64,000 bases of DNA from Nocardia goodfellowii. Its GTDB lineage: Bacteria; Actinomycetota; Actinomycetes; Mycobacteriales; Mycobacteriaceae. The translations under genes were made by a program, and so were the position numbers. Where the stretch lies: positions 7,068,001 through 7,132,000 of the forward strand of contig NZ_JAGGMR010000001.1 in NCBI RefSeq assembly GCF_017875645.1. The letters run 5' to 3'. Positions 1 to 9,522 of the stretch are shown piece by piece (the first letter of the stretch is position 1; each line of letters begins with the position of its first letter). The notes below the pieces were generated by a model, which had not been told where the DNA came from, made no database searches, and saw only the letters and a list, made by a program, of their open reading frames with translations.

Positions 1-1024
1 GCAGCGAGTGGTAGCCGAGGTGCCACATCATGGGGATATAGAACAGGGTGCGGTCGACCTTGTAGCTGCGGATCCGGCGGATCGCCTGGACCGTGTGCGG
101 CGACAGATATTGCCGCCCATCCGGCGTGCGGCCTTCGACCAGTGCGCCGTAGAGGGTGGCCAGGCCGGACGCGGTGCACACGCCGTTGCCCGCGGCGAGT
201 TCGGTGGCCAGGATCGGCGGGAATTCGCCCTTCAGGATGCCCTCCATACCGGGCATGAACAGGGCACGGGCGGCAGCGCCCGCCGCACCGGGGAAGCCGT
301 GGGAGCGCCCGAGCAGGAGCGCGCCGAGCGGTCGGCCGAGCAGTTCGAGCTGATTGCCCGCCAGCGGCGCGTAGGTGGTCGTGGCGTTTACCGGCGGGCG
401 GCCGAGGTGGATGCCGTCGGTACCGAGGGGCTCGGCGACCTCGGTGCGGAACAGGGTCGCCATGTTCTGCCCGGTGACGGCGCGGGCCAAACCGGCCAGC
501 AGCCAGCCGAGGGTGAGTGCGTGATAGGCCGGGAAGCCCAGCAGGTGATCGGGCTTCGCGGCCGCGAGTCGCTGCTCCATCAGCTCGTGATCGAGGACTT
601 CGGTGGGGTCGGCGGCGAGTTTGCTGATCCCGGACAGACCGGCGCTGTGCGTCAGCACCTGGGCGACGGTGATGGATCCCTTGCCGTTGGCCGCGAATTC
701 GGGCCAGTATTCGGCGACCGGGGCGCGGTAATCGATGAGTCCGCGGTCGGCCAGGCGGTGGATGACCGTGGCGGCGATACCTTTGGTGGCGGAGAAGATG
801 ATCGAGCCGGTGTCCGCGGTCCACGGTTTCCCCGCGGCGGAGCCGGTGGAGATGTCGACCAGCGTCTCGCCGTGGCGCCGCACCACCAATCCGGCGCCCG
901 CGCCCCGGCGCTGCCCGAAGGTGCGGGCGAACACTTTGACCAGCGGCCCGAACTCGACAGCGGCGCTACCACTCACCCCCCGCGGGAGTGCCAGTAGTTC
1001 CCCGGACGAAGCCACGTTGCTCAT
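1..1024 (-). CDS. beta-lactamase-family serine hydrolase (C-terminus cut by window edge)
   Basis: Read on the minus strand from ATG at 1024, the frame stays open to the left edge (about 341 codons), so the C-terminus is missing. It belongs to the class C beta-lactamase/EstB esterase-like family (PF00144). The nucleophile motif Ser-Ala-Thr-Lys (SxxK) is visible in the context IIFSATKG, and a later Tyr in the AYHALTLGW context fits the family's catalytic Tyr. No signal peptide is evident, so a cytoplasmic esterase or peptidase-like hydrolase is more likely than a secreted beta-lactamase. It lies 75 bp downstream of treZ in the same direction. Substrate unknown. Confidence 0.85.
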   Translation of the reverse strand, partial: MSNVASSGELLALPRGVSGSAAVEFGPLVKVFARTFGQRRGAGAGLVVRRHGETLVDISTGSAAGKPWTADTGSIIFSATKGIAATVIHRLADRGLIDYRAPVAEYWPEFAANGKGSITVAQVLTHSAGLSGISKLAADPTEVLDHELMEQRLAAAKPDHLLGFPAYHALTLGWLLAGLARAVTGQNMATLFRTEVAEPLGTDGIHLGRPPVNATTTYAPLAGNQLELLGRPLGALLLGRSHGFPGAAGAAARALFMPGMEGILKGEFPPILATELAAGNGVCTASGLATLYGALVEGRTPDGRQYLSPHTVQAIRRIRSYKVDRTLFYIPMMWHLGYHSL

Positions 1025-1098
1025 TACTCCACGGTAATAGCAGAGATCAGGGCGGGCAATGTCCGTCTCGGACAGTTATTGCCTTGAGCGATAACGAT

Positions 1099-2829
1099 TT
1101 ACGAACATGGCGTGGGGCCGGTGTCGAGAATGGTGAAGGAGTGAGCAGGGAGAACGGTGTGGCCAGAGCGGCGGACCGGCGGTGTCCAGGACAGAACCTC
1201 GACGCCGGTCACCGGGATCTCGACCGGATCGGCCGAGAGATTACAGAGCAACCGGAGTGCCCCGCGGTGCACTGTCAGCCAACGCGTCTCCTCGTTGTAG
1301 TCGACCGTGACCTGCGCCAGCCAGGGGTCGGTGATCTCGGCGCGGGCGCGGCGCAGCGCGATCAGCGCGCGATAACAGGCCAGCAGCTCGGAGTTCGCGG
1401 ATTCTTCCCAGTCGAGTGTGGAACGCAGAAAAGTTCGCGGGTCCTGGGGATCCGGCACCTCGTCGGAAGACCAGCCATGCGCCGCGAACTCCGCCTTGCG
1501 ACCGGCCGCCGTGGCCGCGCCGACCACCGGATCGGTGTGCGAGGTGAAGAACTGGAACGGGGTCCGCGCGCCCCACTCCTCCCCCATGAAAAGCATCGGT
1601 GTGTACGGCGAGAACAACACCAGCGCGGCTTTGACGGCGAGCTGACCGGCGGACAGGTAGGCGCTGGGGCGGTCACCGAGGGCACGGTTGCCGATCTGGT
1701 CATGAGTGCAGGTGTAAGCCAGTAAAGCGCTGGCGGGCAACAGATTCCGGTCGATGGGACGGCCATGGACGCGACCGCGAAAGCTCGAATAGGTTCCGGC
1801 ATGGAAGAAACCGTGCGTGTAGGTCCGCGCGAGGGTGGCCAGGGAACCGAAATCGGCGTAGTAGCCCTGCCTTTCACCCGAGACGGCGGCATGGATCGCG
1901 TGGTGCAGATCGTCGTTCCACTGACCGGCCAGACCGTAACCGCCGGCGGCGCGCGGGGTCACCAGCCGGGGATCGTTGAGATCGCTCTCGGCGATCAGGG
2001 TCAGTGGACGGCGCAGGTGGGCGGCGAAAGTCGCGGTCTCGGTGGCTAATTCGGCGAGCAGGTGGGTGGCGGTGCGGTCGACGAGGGCGTGCACCGCGTC
2101 CAGCCGGAGGGCGTCGATGTGGAAGTCCCGAAACCAGCGCAGCGCGTTGTCGATGATGAAGCGGCGCACCGTATCCGAGCCCGGTCCGTCCAGGTTCAGA
2201 CTCTGACCCCAGGTGTTGCGGCCCTCGGTCAGATATGGCCCGAAGCGCGGCAGGTAGTTGCCGGAGGGGCCGAGGTGGTTGTAGACGACGTCCAGCGCGA
2301 CAGCCAATCCCTTTGCGTGGCAGGCGTTCACGAACCGCTGCAAACCGTCCGGGCCGCCGTAGGGTTCGTGCACCGCGTACCAGAGCACACCGTCGTAGCC
2401 CCAGTTGTGGCTGCCGTCGAATGCGTTCACGGGCATGAGCTCGACCACGGTGATGCCGAGATCCACCAGGTGGTCGAGGCGTTCGATGGCGGCGTCGAAA
2501 GTTCCCGCGGGAGTGAAGGTTCCGATGTGCAGTTCATAGAACACCGCACCTGGCAACGGCCGTCCGGTCCACGCGGCGTCGGTCCAGACCGCGAGATCCA
2601 GCGCATGCACCGCCGAGCGACCGTGCACGCCCTGGGGCTGGCGGGCCGAACGCGGATCCGGTAATACGGCGGCATCGTCGTCGAGTTGGAAGCCGTACCG
2701 GGCACCGGGTGCGGCGGGCCGCTCGATCCACCACCAGCCTCCGGGCCGGGCCGCCATCGGGTATCCCGAGCCCTCCAGCACCAGGCGCACCGTCGAGGCG
2801 CTGGGCGCCCAAACCTCGAACAACGTCAT
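1099..2829 (-). CDS. treZ: malto-oligosyltrehalose trehalohydrolase
   Basis: A 576-aa GH13 enzyme that releases trehalose from maltooligosyltrehalose, the second step of the TreY-TreZ route from glycogen; cytoplasmic. An N-terminal beta-sandwich (starting MTLFEVWAPSAS) is followed by the (beta/alpha)8 barrel. The catalytic set is visible: Asp244 in LRLDAVHAL, Glu281 in LIAESDLND and Asp377 in THDQIGNR. Length matches the family. The usual partner treY is not in the window; upstream lies a divergent methyltransferase gene. The trehalose made can feed trehalose-mycolate synthesis in mycolic-acid bacteria (family knowledge, not shown here). Confidence 0.96.
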   Translation of the reverse strand: MTLFEVWAPSASTVRLVLEGSGYPMAARPGGWWWIERPAAPGARYGFQLDDDAAVLPDPRSARQPQGVHGRSAVHALDLAVWTDAAWTGRPLPGAVFYELHIGTFTPAGTFDAAIERLDHLVDLGITVVELMPVNAFDGSHNWGYDGVLWYAVHEPYGGPDGLQRFVNACHAKGLAVALDVVYNHLGPSGNYLPRFGPYLTEGRNTWGQSLNLDGPGSDTVRRFIIDNALRWFRDFHIDALRLDAVHALVDRTATHLLAELATETATFAAHLRRPLTLIAESDLNDPRLVTPRAAGGYGLAGQWNDDLHHAIHAAVSGERQGYYADFGSLATLARTYTHGFFHAGTYSSFRGRVHGRPIDRNLLPASALLAYTCTHDQIGNRALGDRPSAYLSAGQLAVKAALVLFSPYTPMLFMGEEWGARTPFQFFTSHTDPVVGAATAAGRKAEFAAHGWSSDEVPDPQDPRTFLRSTLDWEESANSELLACYRALIALRRARAEITDPWLAQVTVDYNEETRWLTVHRGALRLLCNLSADPVEIPVTGVEVLSWTPPVRRSGHTVLPAHSFTILDTGPTPCS

Positions 2830-2928
2830 CCCGACACCCTGCCACGAACCGCTCGGCAGACGTCGACGCGCCCGATCTCAGGGTTTTCCCTCTGGCACAG
2901 GTTCCATCGAACCTGGAACAGTGGGGAC

Positions 2929-3561
2929 GTGGGAATCTACCGTGATCGGATCGTGCCCCGGCTCGTCGATGTCGCCTGCGGGATGGGAATCAACGATCCG
3001 CAGCGCACACGGGCCTGCGCCGGACTGCACGGACGCGTGGTGGAGATCGGCTTCGGCTCGGGCTTGAACATCCCGTTCTATCCGGACACGGTCACCGCCA
3101 TCAGCGCGGTCGAGCCGGCCGACCTCGGCTGGAAGCTGGCCGGGAAGCGGCTACCGCAGGCGACGGTGCCGATCGAACGCGCCGGGCTGGACGGACAATC
3201 GCTGCCGTTCGCCGACAACAGCTTCGACTCCGCCCTGTCGACCTGGACCCTGTGCACCATCCCCGACGTCGCTATCGCGCTGCGCGAGCTGCGCCGAGTC
3301 CTGGTGCCGGGCGGCACTTTTCATTTCGTCGAGCACGGCCTCGCACCGCACCCGAGCGTCCAGAAATGGCAGCACCGGCTCAACCCGATCCAGAAGGTCT
3401 GCGCGGGCGGCTGCCATCTGAACCGCGATATCTGCGGACTGATCGAGACAGCGGGCTTCCAGCTGCGCGAGGTCGAGGAGTTCTACGGCGAGGGGCCCAG
3501 ACCGGTCGCCGCCCTGACCCTCGGGGTGGCGGTCTCACCGGGCCGGACCACTCCCGTCTAG
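2929..3561 (+). CDS. class I SAM-dependent methyltransferase
   Basis: A 210-aa Methyltransf_11/UbiE-like protein. The GTG at 2929 is chosen because the SAM-binding glycine motif (VVEIGFGSG, about residues 38-45) then lies at the usual distance from the N-terminus; upstream codons in frame look non-coding. The second motif, [18 protein letters not shown], and the post-motif [11 protein letters not shown] are typical of the family. No membrane segment. The substrate cannot be told. Its stop codon interlocks with that of convergent dnaE (shared CTAG at 3558-3561). Confidence 0.88.
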   Translation: MGIYRDRIVPRLVDVACGMGINDPQRTRACAGLHGRVVEIGFGSGLNIPFYPDTVTAISAVEPADLGWKLAGKRLPQATVPIERAGLDGQSLPFADNSFDSALSTWTLCTIPDVAIALRELRRVLVPGGTFHFVEHGLAPHPSVQKWQHRLNPIQKVCAGGCHLNRDICGLIETAGFQLREVEEFYGEGPRPVAALTLGVAVSPGRTTPV

Positions 3562-6500
3562 GACCCCAGGCAGCCGGGGCCGAGTAGCGCCTTCAAGTCA
3601 CCCATCAGGGCCGAGGACGGCGAGACGCGCAGATTGTCACCCAGTTTCATCAGGGTGGTCTTCTCGCGGGCGCCGACGTGGCGGACGTGGACGTCGGAGG
3701 TGCCGGGGTGCCGGGAAAGCACTCGCTTGAGCTCACCGATTTTGTCGGGGGTGCACATGCGGGTGGTGAGGATGACCGACAACGGCTTGGCTACACCGAT
3801 CGAGGAGAGATCGGGGACGACGAGATCGTTGGCGATCAGCGAGATCCGGTCGTCGCGCACCGAGACTCGGGCCTTCACCAGCACGACCGCGTCCTCGACC
3901 ACATCCATGCCGTACACCGAGTACGACTGCGGGAAGAACAGCACCTCGACGCCGCCGGTCAGATCCTCCAGCTGCGCCGAGGCCCAGGCCAGGCCGTTCT
4001 TGTTGATCCGCCGGTTCACCGAGGCGAGGATGCCGCCGATGGTGACCTGGGCACCGTCGGAGACATCGCCCTCCAGGATCGCCGGGATCGGGGTGTCGAC
4101 CTGCGCGGCCAGCACATGTTCGACGCCGTTGAGCGGGTGACCGGAAACGTAGAGGCCGAGCATCTCCCGCTCCAAGGCGAGCTTGTGCTTGGTCTCCCAT
4201 TCGTCGTCGGGGACAGCGACATTGAAGACCGAGGAGATCGAATCGTCGGCGTCCACACCGCCGAACAGGTCGAACTGACCGATCGCCTCGGCCTTCTTGG
4301 TCGTCATCACCGCGTCGATGGCGTCGGAGTGGATCAGCAGCAGGCCCTTGCGGGGATGCCCGAGCGAATCGAAAGCCCCTGCCTTGATCAGGGATTCGGT
4401 GACCTTCTTGGTGCAGGCCACCGCGTCGATCTTGTTCAGGTAGTCGGAGAAGTCGGTGAACTTCGACTTCTCCTTGCGCGCGGCGATGATCGAGGACACC
4501 ACGTTGGCGCCGACATTGCGGACCGCGCCCAGACCGAAGCGGATGTCGGTGCCGACCGAGGCGAAGTTCATCTCGGATTCGTTGACGTCCGGCGGCAGCA
4601 CGGTGATGCCCAGGCGACGGCAGTCCGACAGATAGACCGCGGCCTTGTCCTTGTCGTCACCGACGGAGGTGAGCAGGCCGGCCATGTACTCGGCCGGGTA
4701 GTTGGCCTTGAGGTAGGCGGTCCAGAAGGAGACGAGACCGTACCCGGCGGCATGCGATTTGTTGAACGCGTAACCGGCGAACGGAAGGATGGTGTCCCAC
4801 AGGGCCTTTACCGCGGCCTCGGAGAAACCGTTGTTCATCATGCCCTCGCGGAAGCCCTTGTACTCGGCTTCCAGCACCTCGAGCTTCTTCTTACCCATGG
4901 CCTTACGCAGCGCGTCGGCCTTACCCATGGAGTAGGAGGCGACCTTCTGCGCGATGAACATGATCTGTTCCTGATAAACGATCAGACCATAGGTTTCGGC
5001 GAGGATGTCGGCGAGCGGTTCCTCCAGCTCCGGATGGATCGGGGTGATGGGCTGGCGGCCGTTCTTGCGATCGGCGTAGTCGTTGTGGGCGTTCATGCCC
5101 ATCGGGCCGGGGCGGTACAGCGCGAGCACGGCGACGATGTCGTTGAAGCCGGTGGGCTGCATGCGGCGCAGCAGGTCGCGCATGGGACCGCCGTCGAGCT
5201 GGAAGACGCCGAGCGTGTCACCGCGGGACAGCAATTCGTAGGTGGCGGGATCGTCCAGCGGCAGGTTGTCCATGTCGAGGTCGATGCCGCGGTTGGCTTT
5301 GATGTTTTCCAGGGCGTCACCGATGACGGTGAGGTTGCGCAGGCCGAGGAAGTCCATTTTGAGCAGGCCGATGGCCTCGCAGGACGGGTAGTCCCAGCCG
5401 GTGATGATGGCGCCGTCCTGGGCGCGTTTCCACAGTGGGATGGCGTCCATGAGCGGTTCGGAGGACATGATGACCGCGCAGGCGTGCACGCCGGCGTTGC
5501 GGATCAGCCCTTCCAGGCCGCGGGCGGTTTCGTAGATCTTGGCGACATCGGGGTTGGCGGCGATGAGTTCGCGGACCTCGGCGGCTTCTTTGTACCGCTC
5601 GTGGTCGGGGTCGGTGATGCCCGCGACCGAGATGTCCTTGGCCATGATCGGCGGGGGCAGTGCTTTGGAGATCTGGTCGGCGATGGCGAATCCGGGTTGG
5701 CCGAACAGTACGCGTGCGGAGTCTTTGATCGCGGCTTTGGTTTTGATGGTGCCGAAGGTGATGACCTGGGCGACTCGGTCGCTGCCCCATTTCTCGGTGG
5801 CGTAGCGGACCATTTCACCGCGGCGGCGATCGTCGAAGTCGATATCGATATCGGGGGCGGACGGTCGTTCCGGATTCAGGAAGCGTTCGAACAGCAGGCC
5901 GTGCGGGATCGGGTCGATATTGGTGATGCCGAGCGCGTAGGCCACCAGCGAACCCGCGGCCGAACCACGACCGGGGCCGACGCGGATGCCGACTTCCTTG
6001 GCGTGGTTGACGAGGTCACCGACGACGAGGAAGTAGGCGGGGAAGCCCTTCTGCTTGATGACGTCGAGTTCGAAGTAGGCGCGGGAGTAGTACTCCTCGG
6101 GCACCGTGCCGCCGGCGAAACGGCGCTCCAGGCCGCGCTCGACTTCCTTGCGCAGCCAGGAATCCTGATCCTCGCCCGCGGGGACGGGGAACACCGGCAT
6201 GCGGTCCTTGAACGCCCACACGTCGTCGTAGGACTGGATGCGTTCGCCGATGAGCACCGTGTTGTCGCACGCGCCGGGCACCTCGGCATCCCAGATCGCC
6301 CGCATCTCCTCGGCGGACTTCAGGTAATAGCCGTCACCGTCGAACTTGAACCGGGTCGGATCCGAAAGGGTCTTGCCGGTCTGAATACACAGCAGCGCCT
6401 CATGATTGGTCGACTGATCCTTGGTGACGTAATGACAGTCATTGGTCGCCAACGGCGGAATATCGAGCTGCTTACTGATATTCAGCAACCCCTCCCGCAC

Positions 6501-7109
6501 CCGCCGCTCGATCGACAGACCATGATCCATCACCTCGAGAAAGAAATTCTCCTTACCGAAGATCTCCTGCCACTTCGCCGCCGCCTCCAACGCCTCGCGG
6601 TCATGACCCAGCCGCAACCGCGTCTGCACCTCACCCGACGGACACCCCGTGGTCGCGATGATGCCCTCGGCGTACTGGGCGATGATCTCCTCGTCCATAC
6701 GCGCCCACTTACCGAGCTGACCCTCGATCGAAGCGAGCGAGGACAGTTTGAACAAGTTGCGCAAACCGGTCGCGTTCTCCGCGACCATCGTCATGTGCGT
6801 GTAGGCGCCGGAGCCGGAGACGTCGTCGCCCTTCTGGCTCGGATCGCCCCACAGCACACGCTTGGTGTCGAACCGCGACGCCGGCGCGATGTAGGCCTCG
6901 ATACCGATGATCGGCGTGATGCCGTGCTTCTTCGCGGAGTTGTAGAACTCCGAAGCGCCGTACATGTTTCCGTGGTCGGTCATGCCGACCGCCGTCATCC
7001 CGAGCCGTTTCGCCTCCGTGAACAGCGGAGAAATCTTGGCGGCACCGTCGAGCATGGAGTACTCGGTGTGGTTGTGCAGGTGAACGAACGATCCGGACGA
7101 GGCAGCCAA
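3558..7109 (-). CDS. dnaE: DNA polymerase III alpha subunit (DnaE1-type replicase)
   Basis: The 1183-aa C-family replicative polymerase, very close in sequence to mycobacterial DnaE1. An N-terminal PHP domain with [13 protein letters not shown] (residues 10-22) keeps its metal-binding histidines, so PHP 3'-5' proofreading is plausible, as shown for the mycobacterial enzyme. Polymerase acidic residues are Asp420 and Asp422 (PDIDIDFDD) and Asp586 (LKMDFLGL). A beta-clamp motif QFDLF starts at Gln945, followed by an OB-fold region. The start appears to be TTG at 7109, preceded by GGAGG about 10 bases upstream. Convergent and 4-bp overlapping with the methyltransferase gene. Confidence 0.98.
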   Translation of the reverse strand: MAASSGSFVHLHNHTEYSMLDGAAKISPLFTEAKRLGMTAVGMTDHGNMYGASEFYNSAKKHGITPIIGIEAYIAPASRFDTKRVLWGDPSQKGDDVSGSGAYTHMTMVAENATGLRNLFKLSSLASIEGQLGKWARMDEEIIAQYAEGIIATTGCPSGEVQTRLRLGHDREALEAAAKWQEIFGKENFFLEVMDHGLSIERRVREGLLNISKQLDIPPLATNDCHYVTKDQSTNHEALLCIQTGKTLSDPTRFKFDGDGYYLKSAEEMRAIWDAEVPGACDNTVLIGERIQSYDDVWAFKDRMPVFPVPAGEDQDSWLRKEVERGLERRFAGGTVPEEYYSRAYFELDVIKQKGFPAYFLVVGDLVNHAKEVGIRVGPGRGSAAGSLVAYALGITNIDPIPHGLLFERFLNPERPSAPDIDIDFDDRRRGEMVRYATEKWGSDRVAQVITFGTIKTKAAIKDSARVLFGQPGFAIADQISKALPPPIMAKDISVAGITDPDHERYKEAAEVRELIAANPDVAKIYETARGLEGLIRNAGVHACAVIMSSEPLMDAIPLWKRAQDGAIITGWDYPSCEAIGLLKMDFLGLRNLTVIGDALENIKANRGIDLDMDNLPLDDPATYELLSRGDTLGVFQLDGGPMRDLLRRMQPTGFNDIVAVLALYRPGPMGMNAHNDYADRKNGRQPITPIHPELEEPLADILAETYGLIVYQEQIMFIAQKVASYSMGKADALRKAMGKKKLEVLEAEYKGFREGMMNNGFSEAAVKALWDTILPFAGYAFNKSHAAGYGLVSFWTAYLKANYPAEYMAGLLTSVGDDKDKAAVYLSDCRRLGITVLPPDVNESEMNFASVGTDIRFGLGAVRNVGANVVSSIIAARKEKSKFTDFSDYLNKIDAVACTKKVTESLIKAGAFDSLGHPRKGLLLIHSDAIDAVMTTKKAEAIGQFDLFGGVDADDSISSVFNVAVPDDEWETKHKLALEREMLGLYVSGHPLNGVEHVLAAQVDTPIPAILEGDVSDGAQVTIGGILASVNRRINKNGLAWASAQLEDLTGGVEVLFFPQSYSVYGMDVVEDAVVLVKARVSVRDDRISLIANDLVVPDLSSIGVAKPLSVILTTRMCTPDKIGELKRVLSRHPGTSDVHVRHVGAREKTTLMKLGDNLRVSPSSALMGDLKALLGPGCLGS

Positions 7110-7390
7110 GACGGTCCTTCCTCCCTTGTCTCGACGGGGGTTGGCGGTAGGGAGTCTATGCGCCCGCGGGGACAGCTTTTCGCACCGGCGCGCGGGCTCT
7201 GCGTGATCATCGGCGCGTCGTGGTGGAGATCACCGGAGTGTCGGCAGACGCGGCGGAAATCCGCTAGGTCCGTGTCCGAAATCCGCCGGGGCAACGCCTC
7301 GGCACACGCGCGTTGCGACCATAATCAGCACATGGATTCGCCGCTTTCGCCCCACCCGGGTCCGCACCCGCCCAGCGCGTCCGGCCGCCG
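7110..7390. other. divergent intergenic region, dnaE / histidine kinase
   Basis: This 281-bp gap separates the divergent dnaE and LytS-type kinase genes and must hold both promoters. No convincing -35/-10 pair, hairpin or small ORF with a ribosome-binding site was recognised. A copy of the ACCGTTC repeat seen before the DUF485 gene was looked for and not found here. Confidence 0.5.
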
Positions 7391-8590
7391 GTGACGACCG
7401 CGGTTGTCGCGGTGACGGTTTCGGCCGTGCTGCTCGCGGGCGCACTGCTGGTGTGGTCGCGCACCCGGCGGGTGGTGACCACACCCGCGGAGCGCGCGGT
7501 GTATTCGGCATTGCACACCGCGTCATTGGCGGCGCGGCCGCTGCGCGGCGGGCTGACCGATCGTTCGGCCCAGGAGGCGGCCCCGCATCTGCGCGAACTC
7601 ACCGGCGGCGAGGCCTTGGCGGTGGCCGACGCGGACGGGACTCTGCTGGCCTGGGATGGGCCGCACTCGGAGCTCGCCGAGTATTTCACTGACGCCGCCA
7701 AACGCGCGGTCGCCACCGAGCGACCGGTGCTGGTGCCGGGGCCGGGGCGGGCCGAGCACGCCGGGCGCACCTTGATCGCGCAGCCGCTGCTGATCGAGAA
7801 CGCGGGTGTGGCGGGCGCTTTGGGTGTGGTGACGACCGGGCAGCCCGGCCCCGGACGGCTCGGCGCGGTCGCGGAGGTCGCCCGATATGCCTGCGGCCAG
7901 CTGGAATTGGCGGAGCTGGACGCATCGCGAGCGCGACTGGACCGCGCCGAGGTGCGGGCGCTGCGAGCCCAGATCAGTCCGCACTTCATCTACAACGCGT
8001 TGAACACCATCGCCTCGTTCGTGCGCACCGATCCTGATCGGGCCCGCGAGCTGATCCTGGAGTTCGCCGACTTCACCCGCTATTCCTTCCGCACGGCGGG
8101 CGAATTCACGGTGCTGGCCGAGGAGTTGCGCAATATCGAACGGTATCTGGAGTTGGAGCGCGCCCGCTTCGGTGACGCGTTGCAGGTGCGGTTGCAGATC
8201 GCGCCCGAGGTGCTGGGCGTGGTGTTGCCGTTCCTGGCGCTGCAACCGCTGGTGGAGAACGCCGTCCGGCACGGGCTCGGCGGGTCGGGCGGACGCGGAA
8301 CCATCAGCATCGTCGCCGCCGACGCGGGCACCGACTGCGTGATCAGCGTCGAGGACGACGGCGCCGGAATGGATCCTGATCTCCTGCGTTCCGGGGCACT
8401 GGACGCGATCGAAACCGGCTCAGGCCCCGCGCGGCCGGCCGAATCCGCGCACGTCGGATTGGCCAATGTCGACGACCGGTTACGGGCCGCGTTCGGCAAT
8501 GACTACGGACTGGTCGTGGACACCGCACCCGGCGCGGGGACGAAGGTCAGCATGCGCGTCCCCAAGTTCCGCGCCGGGATTCAAGCGTGA
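7391..8590 (+). CDS. LytS-type sensor histidine kinase
   Basis: A 399-aa kinase with GTG start. A single N-terminal membrane segment (about residues 4-22) is followed by a GAF-like region (about 60-170) and then the His_kinase (PF06580) block ALRAQISPHFIYNALNT, with phospho-acceptor His198. The ATPase domain has the N box LENAVRHGL and G box DDGAGMD. It lacks the multi-helix 5TM receptor of LytS/BtsS, so the GAF-like region is the probable sensor. The cognate regulator is almost certainly the LytTR protein at 9519, now separated by vapBC. Context (two solute:sodium symporters and acs) suggests control of acetate or other monocarboxylate uptake. Confidence 0.9.
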   Translation: MTTAVVAVTVSAVLLAGALLVWSRTRRVVTTPAERAVYSALHTASLAARPLRGGLTDRSAQEAAPHLRELTGGEALAVADADGTLLAWDGPHSELAEYFTDAAKRAVATERPVLVPGPGRAEHAGRTLIAQPLLIENAGVAGALGVVTTGQPGPGRLGAVAEVARYACGQLELAELDASRARLDRAEVRALRAQISPHFIYNALNTIASFVRTDPDRARELILEFADFTRYSFRTAGEFTVLAEELRNIERYLELERARFGDALQVRLQIAPEVLGVVLPFLALQPLVENAVRHGLGGSGGRGTISIVAADAGTDCVISVEDDGAGMDPDLLRSGALDAIETGSGPARPAESAHVGLANVDDRLRAAFGNDYGLVVDTAPGAGTKVSMRVPKFRAGIQA

Positions 8591-8606
8591 GTTGCGGCGC
8601 ACTCAG

Positions 8607-9032
8607 TTAGGGTTTGCCTCGTTTTCGGGAATTGATCGACAACTCGACGACCCCTGGCACAAACCGCGCGACGGTGCGGAAATCCTTGTCGTCGTGCAGG
8701 ATCGTCACACCATGATGTGCGGCTGTCGCGCAGATCATCAGATCCACGGGGCTCACTGAACCCAGCACACCCTGACCCGCAAGCTGATGCTGCACGGTGT
8801 CGACCCAACTCCAAATCCGTTTCGGCAGTGGGATCTCTGGAAACAGCTTGACGAGATCGTCCCGCCAACACTCGTATTCCTCCGCGTTGCTCGCCGAGCG
8901 CAAGAATTCGACGCGCTGTGGTGGACACGATCCGATCAAACGCAGGGTGATCTCTTCCATCCACACACCGAGCAGGTCGCGATCGCGCCTCAGACGCCAG
9001 AGTGCGGATGAGTCGATGATGTAGCGGATCAC
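8607..9032 (-). CDS. vapC: VapC-like PIN-domain toxin
   Basis: A 141-aa PIN ribonuclease. Conserved acidic residues are in place: Asp7 (YIIDSSAL), Glu42 (RVEFLRSA), Asp97 (SPVDLMICATA) and the Asp114-Asp117 cluster (HDDKDF). The GTG start at 9032 overlaps the antitoxin stop by 4 bp (GTGA), as is usual for vapBC. VapC toxins cleave specific RNAs such as tRNAs; the target here is unknown. It lies antisense inside the gap between the kinase and regulator genes, with its stop 17 bp past the kinase stop. Confidence 0.9.
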   Translation of the reverse strand: MIRYIIDSSALWRLRRDRDLLGVWMEEITLRLIGSCPPQRVEFLRSASNAEEYECWRDDLVKLFPEIPLPKRIWSWVDTVQHQLAGQGVLGSVSPVDLMICATAAHHGVTILHDDKDFRTVARFVPGVVELSINSRKRGKP

Positions 9033-9256
9033 TCCTCGATCGGCCTGCCCTTCTCCGCTTCGTGAATCCTCTTCCAATGCTGGTAGGACTCCTCCGACAT
9101 GCTGTCGAAGAACCGGTTGATCTGTTCGACCCGGTCGTGCCGCTCCACGTACTCCCGCAGCGCCATGTTCACTACCTCCTTCTTCGTCGCGCCACCGCTC
9201 AAGCGCATGGCCTTCGTCAGCAATTCGTCGTCCAGATCGATCGTCGTCACGGTCAT
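9029..9256 (-). CDS. vapB: VapB-like antitoxin (ribbon-helix-helix)
   Basis: A 75-aa protein of the VapB type II antitoxin family: the N-terminus MTVTTIDLDDELL followed by GGATKKEVVNMALREYV is a ribbon-helix-helix DNA-binding fold, and the C-terminal tail would neutralise VapC. The ATG at 9256 is preferred over an upstream in-frame ATG because GGAGG sits 6 bases before it. Translationally coupled to vapC through a GTGA overlap. The upstream 40 bp are unusually AT-rich for this region and presumably hold an autoregulated promoter. Confidence 0.9.
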   Translation of the reverse strand: MTVTTIDLDDELLTKAMRLSGGATKKEVVNMALREYVERHDRVEQINRFFDSMSEESYQHWKRIHEAEKGRPIEE

Positions 9257-9518
9257 ATTGGACCTCCATATATACAAGCCATGCCTTCCATACATAAGGA
9301 TAGAGGTGGAAGCGCGGGAGGGATGCAGATATGCGGAGCTTCGACGATGGGCGTCGTGCCACTGCCCCGGCCGGAAAACCGGCCGGGCACCGCACGCCCG
9401 GGCAGGTCACGGGAATCGGTGCGGTGAACTCTCACGCGATGGAGCCAGCCCGCCCTCTGCATCCGACTGGCATGGATCCCCCAGCGGCATCGGAGCGAAG
9501 CTCTACGATGGAGCAATT
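9257..9518. other. vapB / LytTR regulator intergenic region with hairpin
   Basis: This 262-bp gap lies between divergent vapB and the response regulator. It contains an AT-rich vapB-proximal stretch (about 9257-9300), a perfect 9-bp hairpin CCCGGCCGG-AAAA-CCGGCCGGG (9366-9387), and a possible 63-codon ORF (9331-9522) that ends in a 4-bp overlap with the regulator start. It should hold a promoter for the regulator if vapBC has uncoupled it from the kinase gene. Confidence 0.55.
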
Positions 9519-9522
9519 GTGA
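9331..9522 (+). CDS. possible small ORF coupled to response regulator
   Basis: A 63-codon frame from ATG 9331 to TGA 9520-9522. In favour: GGGAGGG 8 bases before the ATG, and a GTGA overlap with the regulator's GTG at 9519. Against: low-complexity Pro/Ala/Arg-rich composition, no recognisable domain, and a strong hairpin within it. It could equally be an untranslated leader or a short upstream ORF that couples regulator translation. Confidence 0.25.
   Translation: MRSFDDGRRATAPAGKPAGHRTPGQVTGIGAVNSHAMEPARPLHPTGMDPPAASERSSTMEQL

Noticed and set aside
3678..7394. Very long open frame on the plus strand opposite dnaE (over 1200 codons)
   Set aside because: It is a shadow of dnaE: codon bias of the high-GC minus-strand gene removes stops from this frame; the predicted peptide is a His/Gly/Asp/Val-rich string without domains.
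9366..9387. Insertion-sequence end or inverted-repeat terminus for the vapBC insertion
   Set aside because: The 9-bp arms are adjacent (4-nt loop) and no matching copy was found on the other side of vapBC; it is only a local hairpin.
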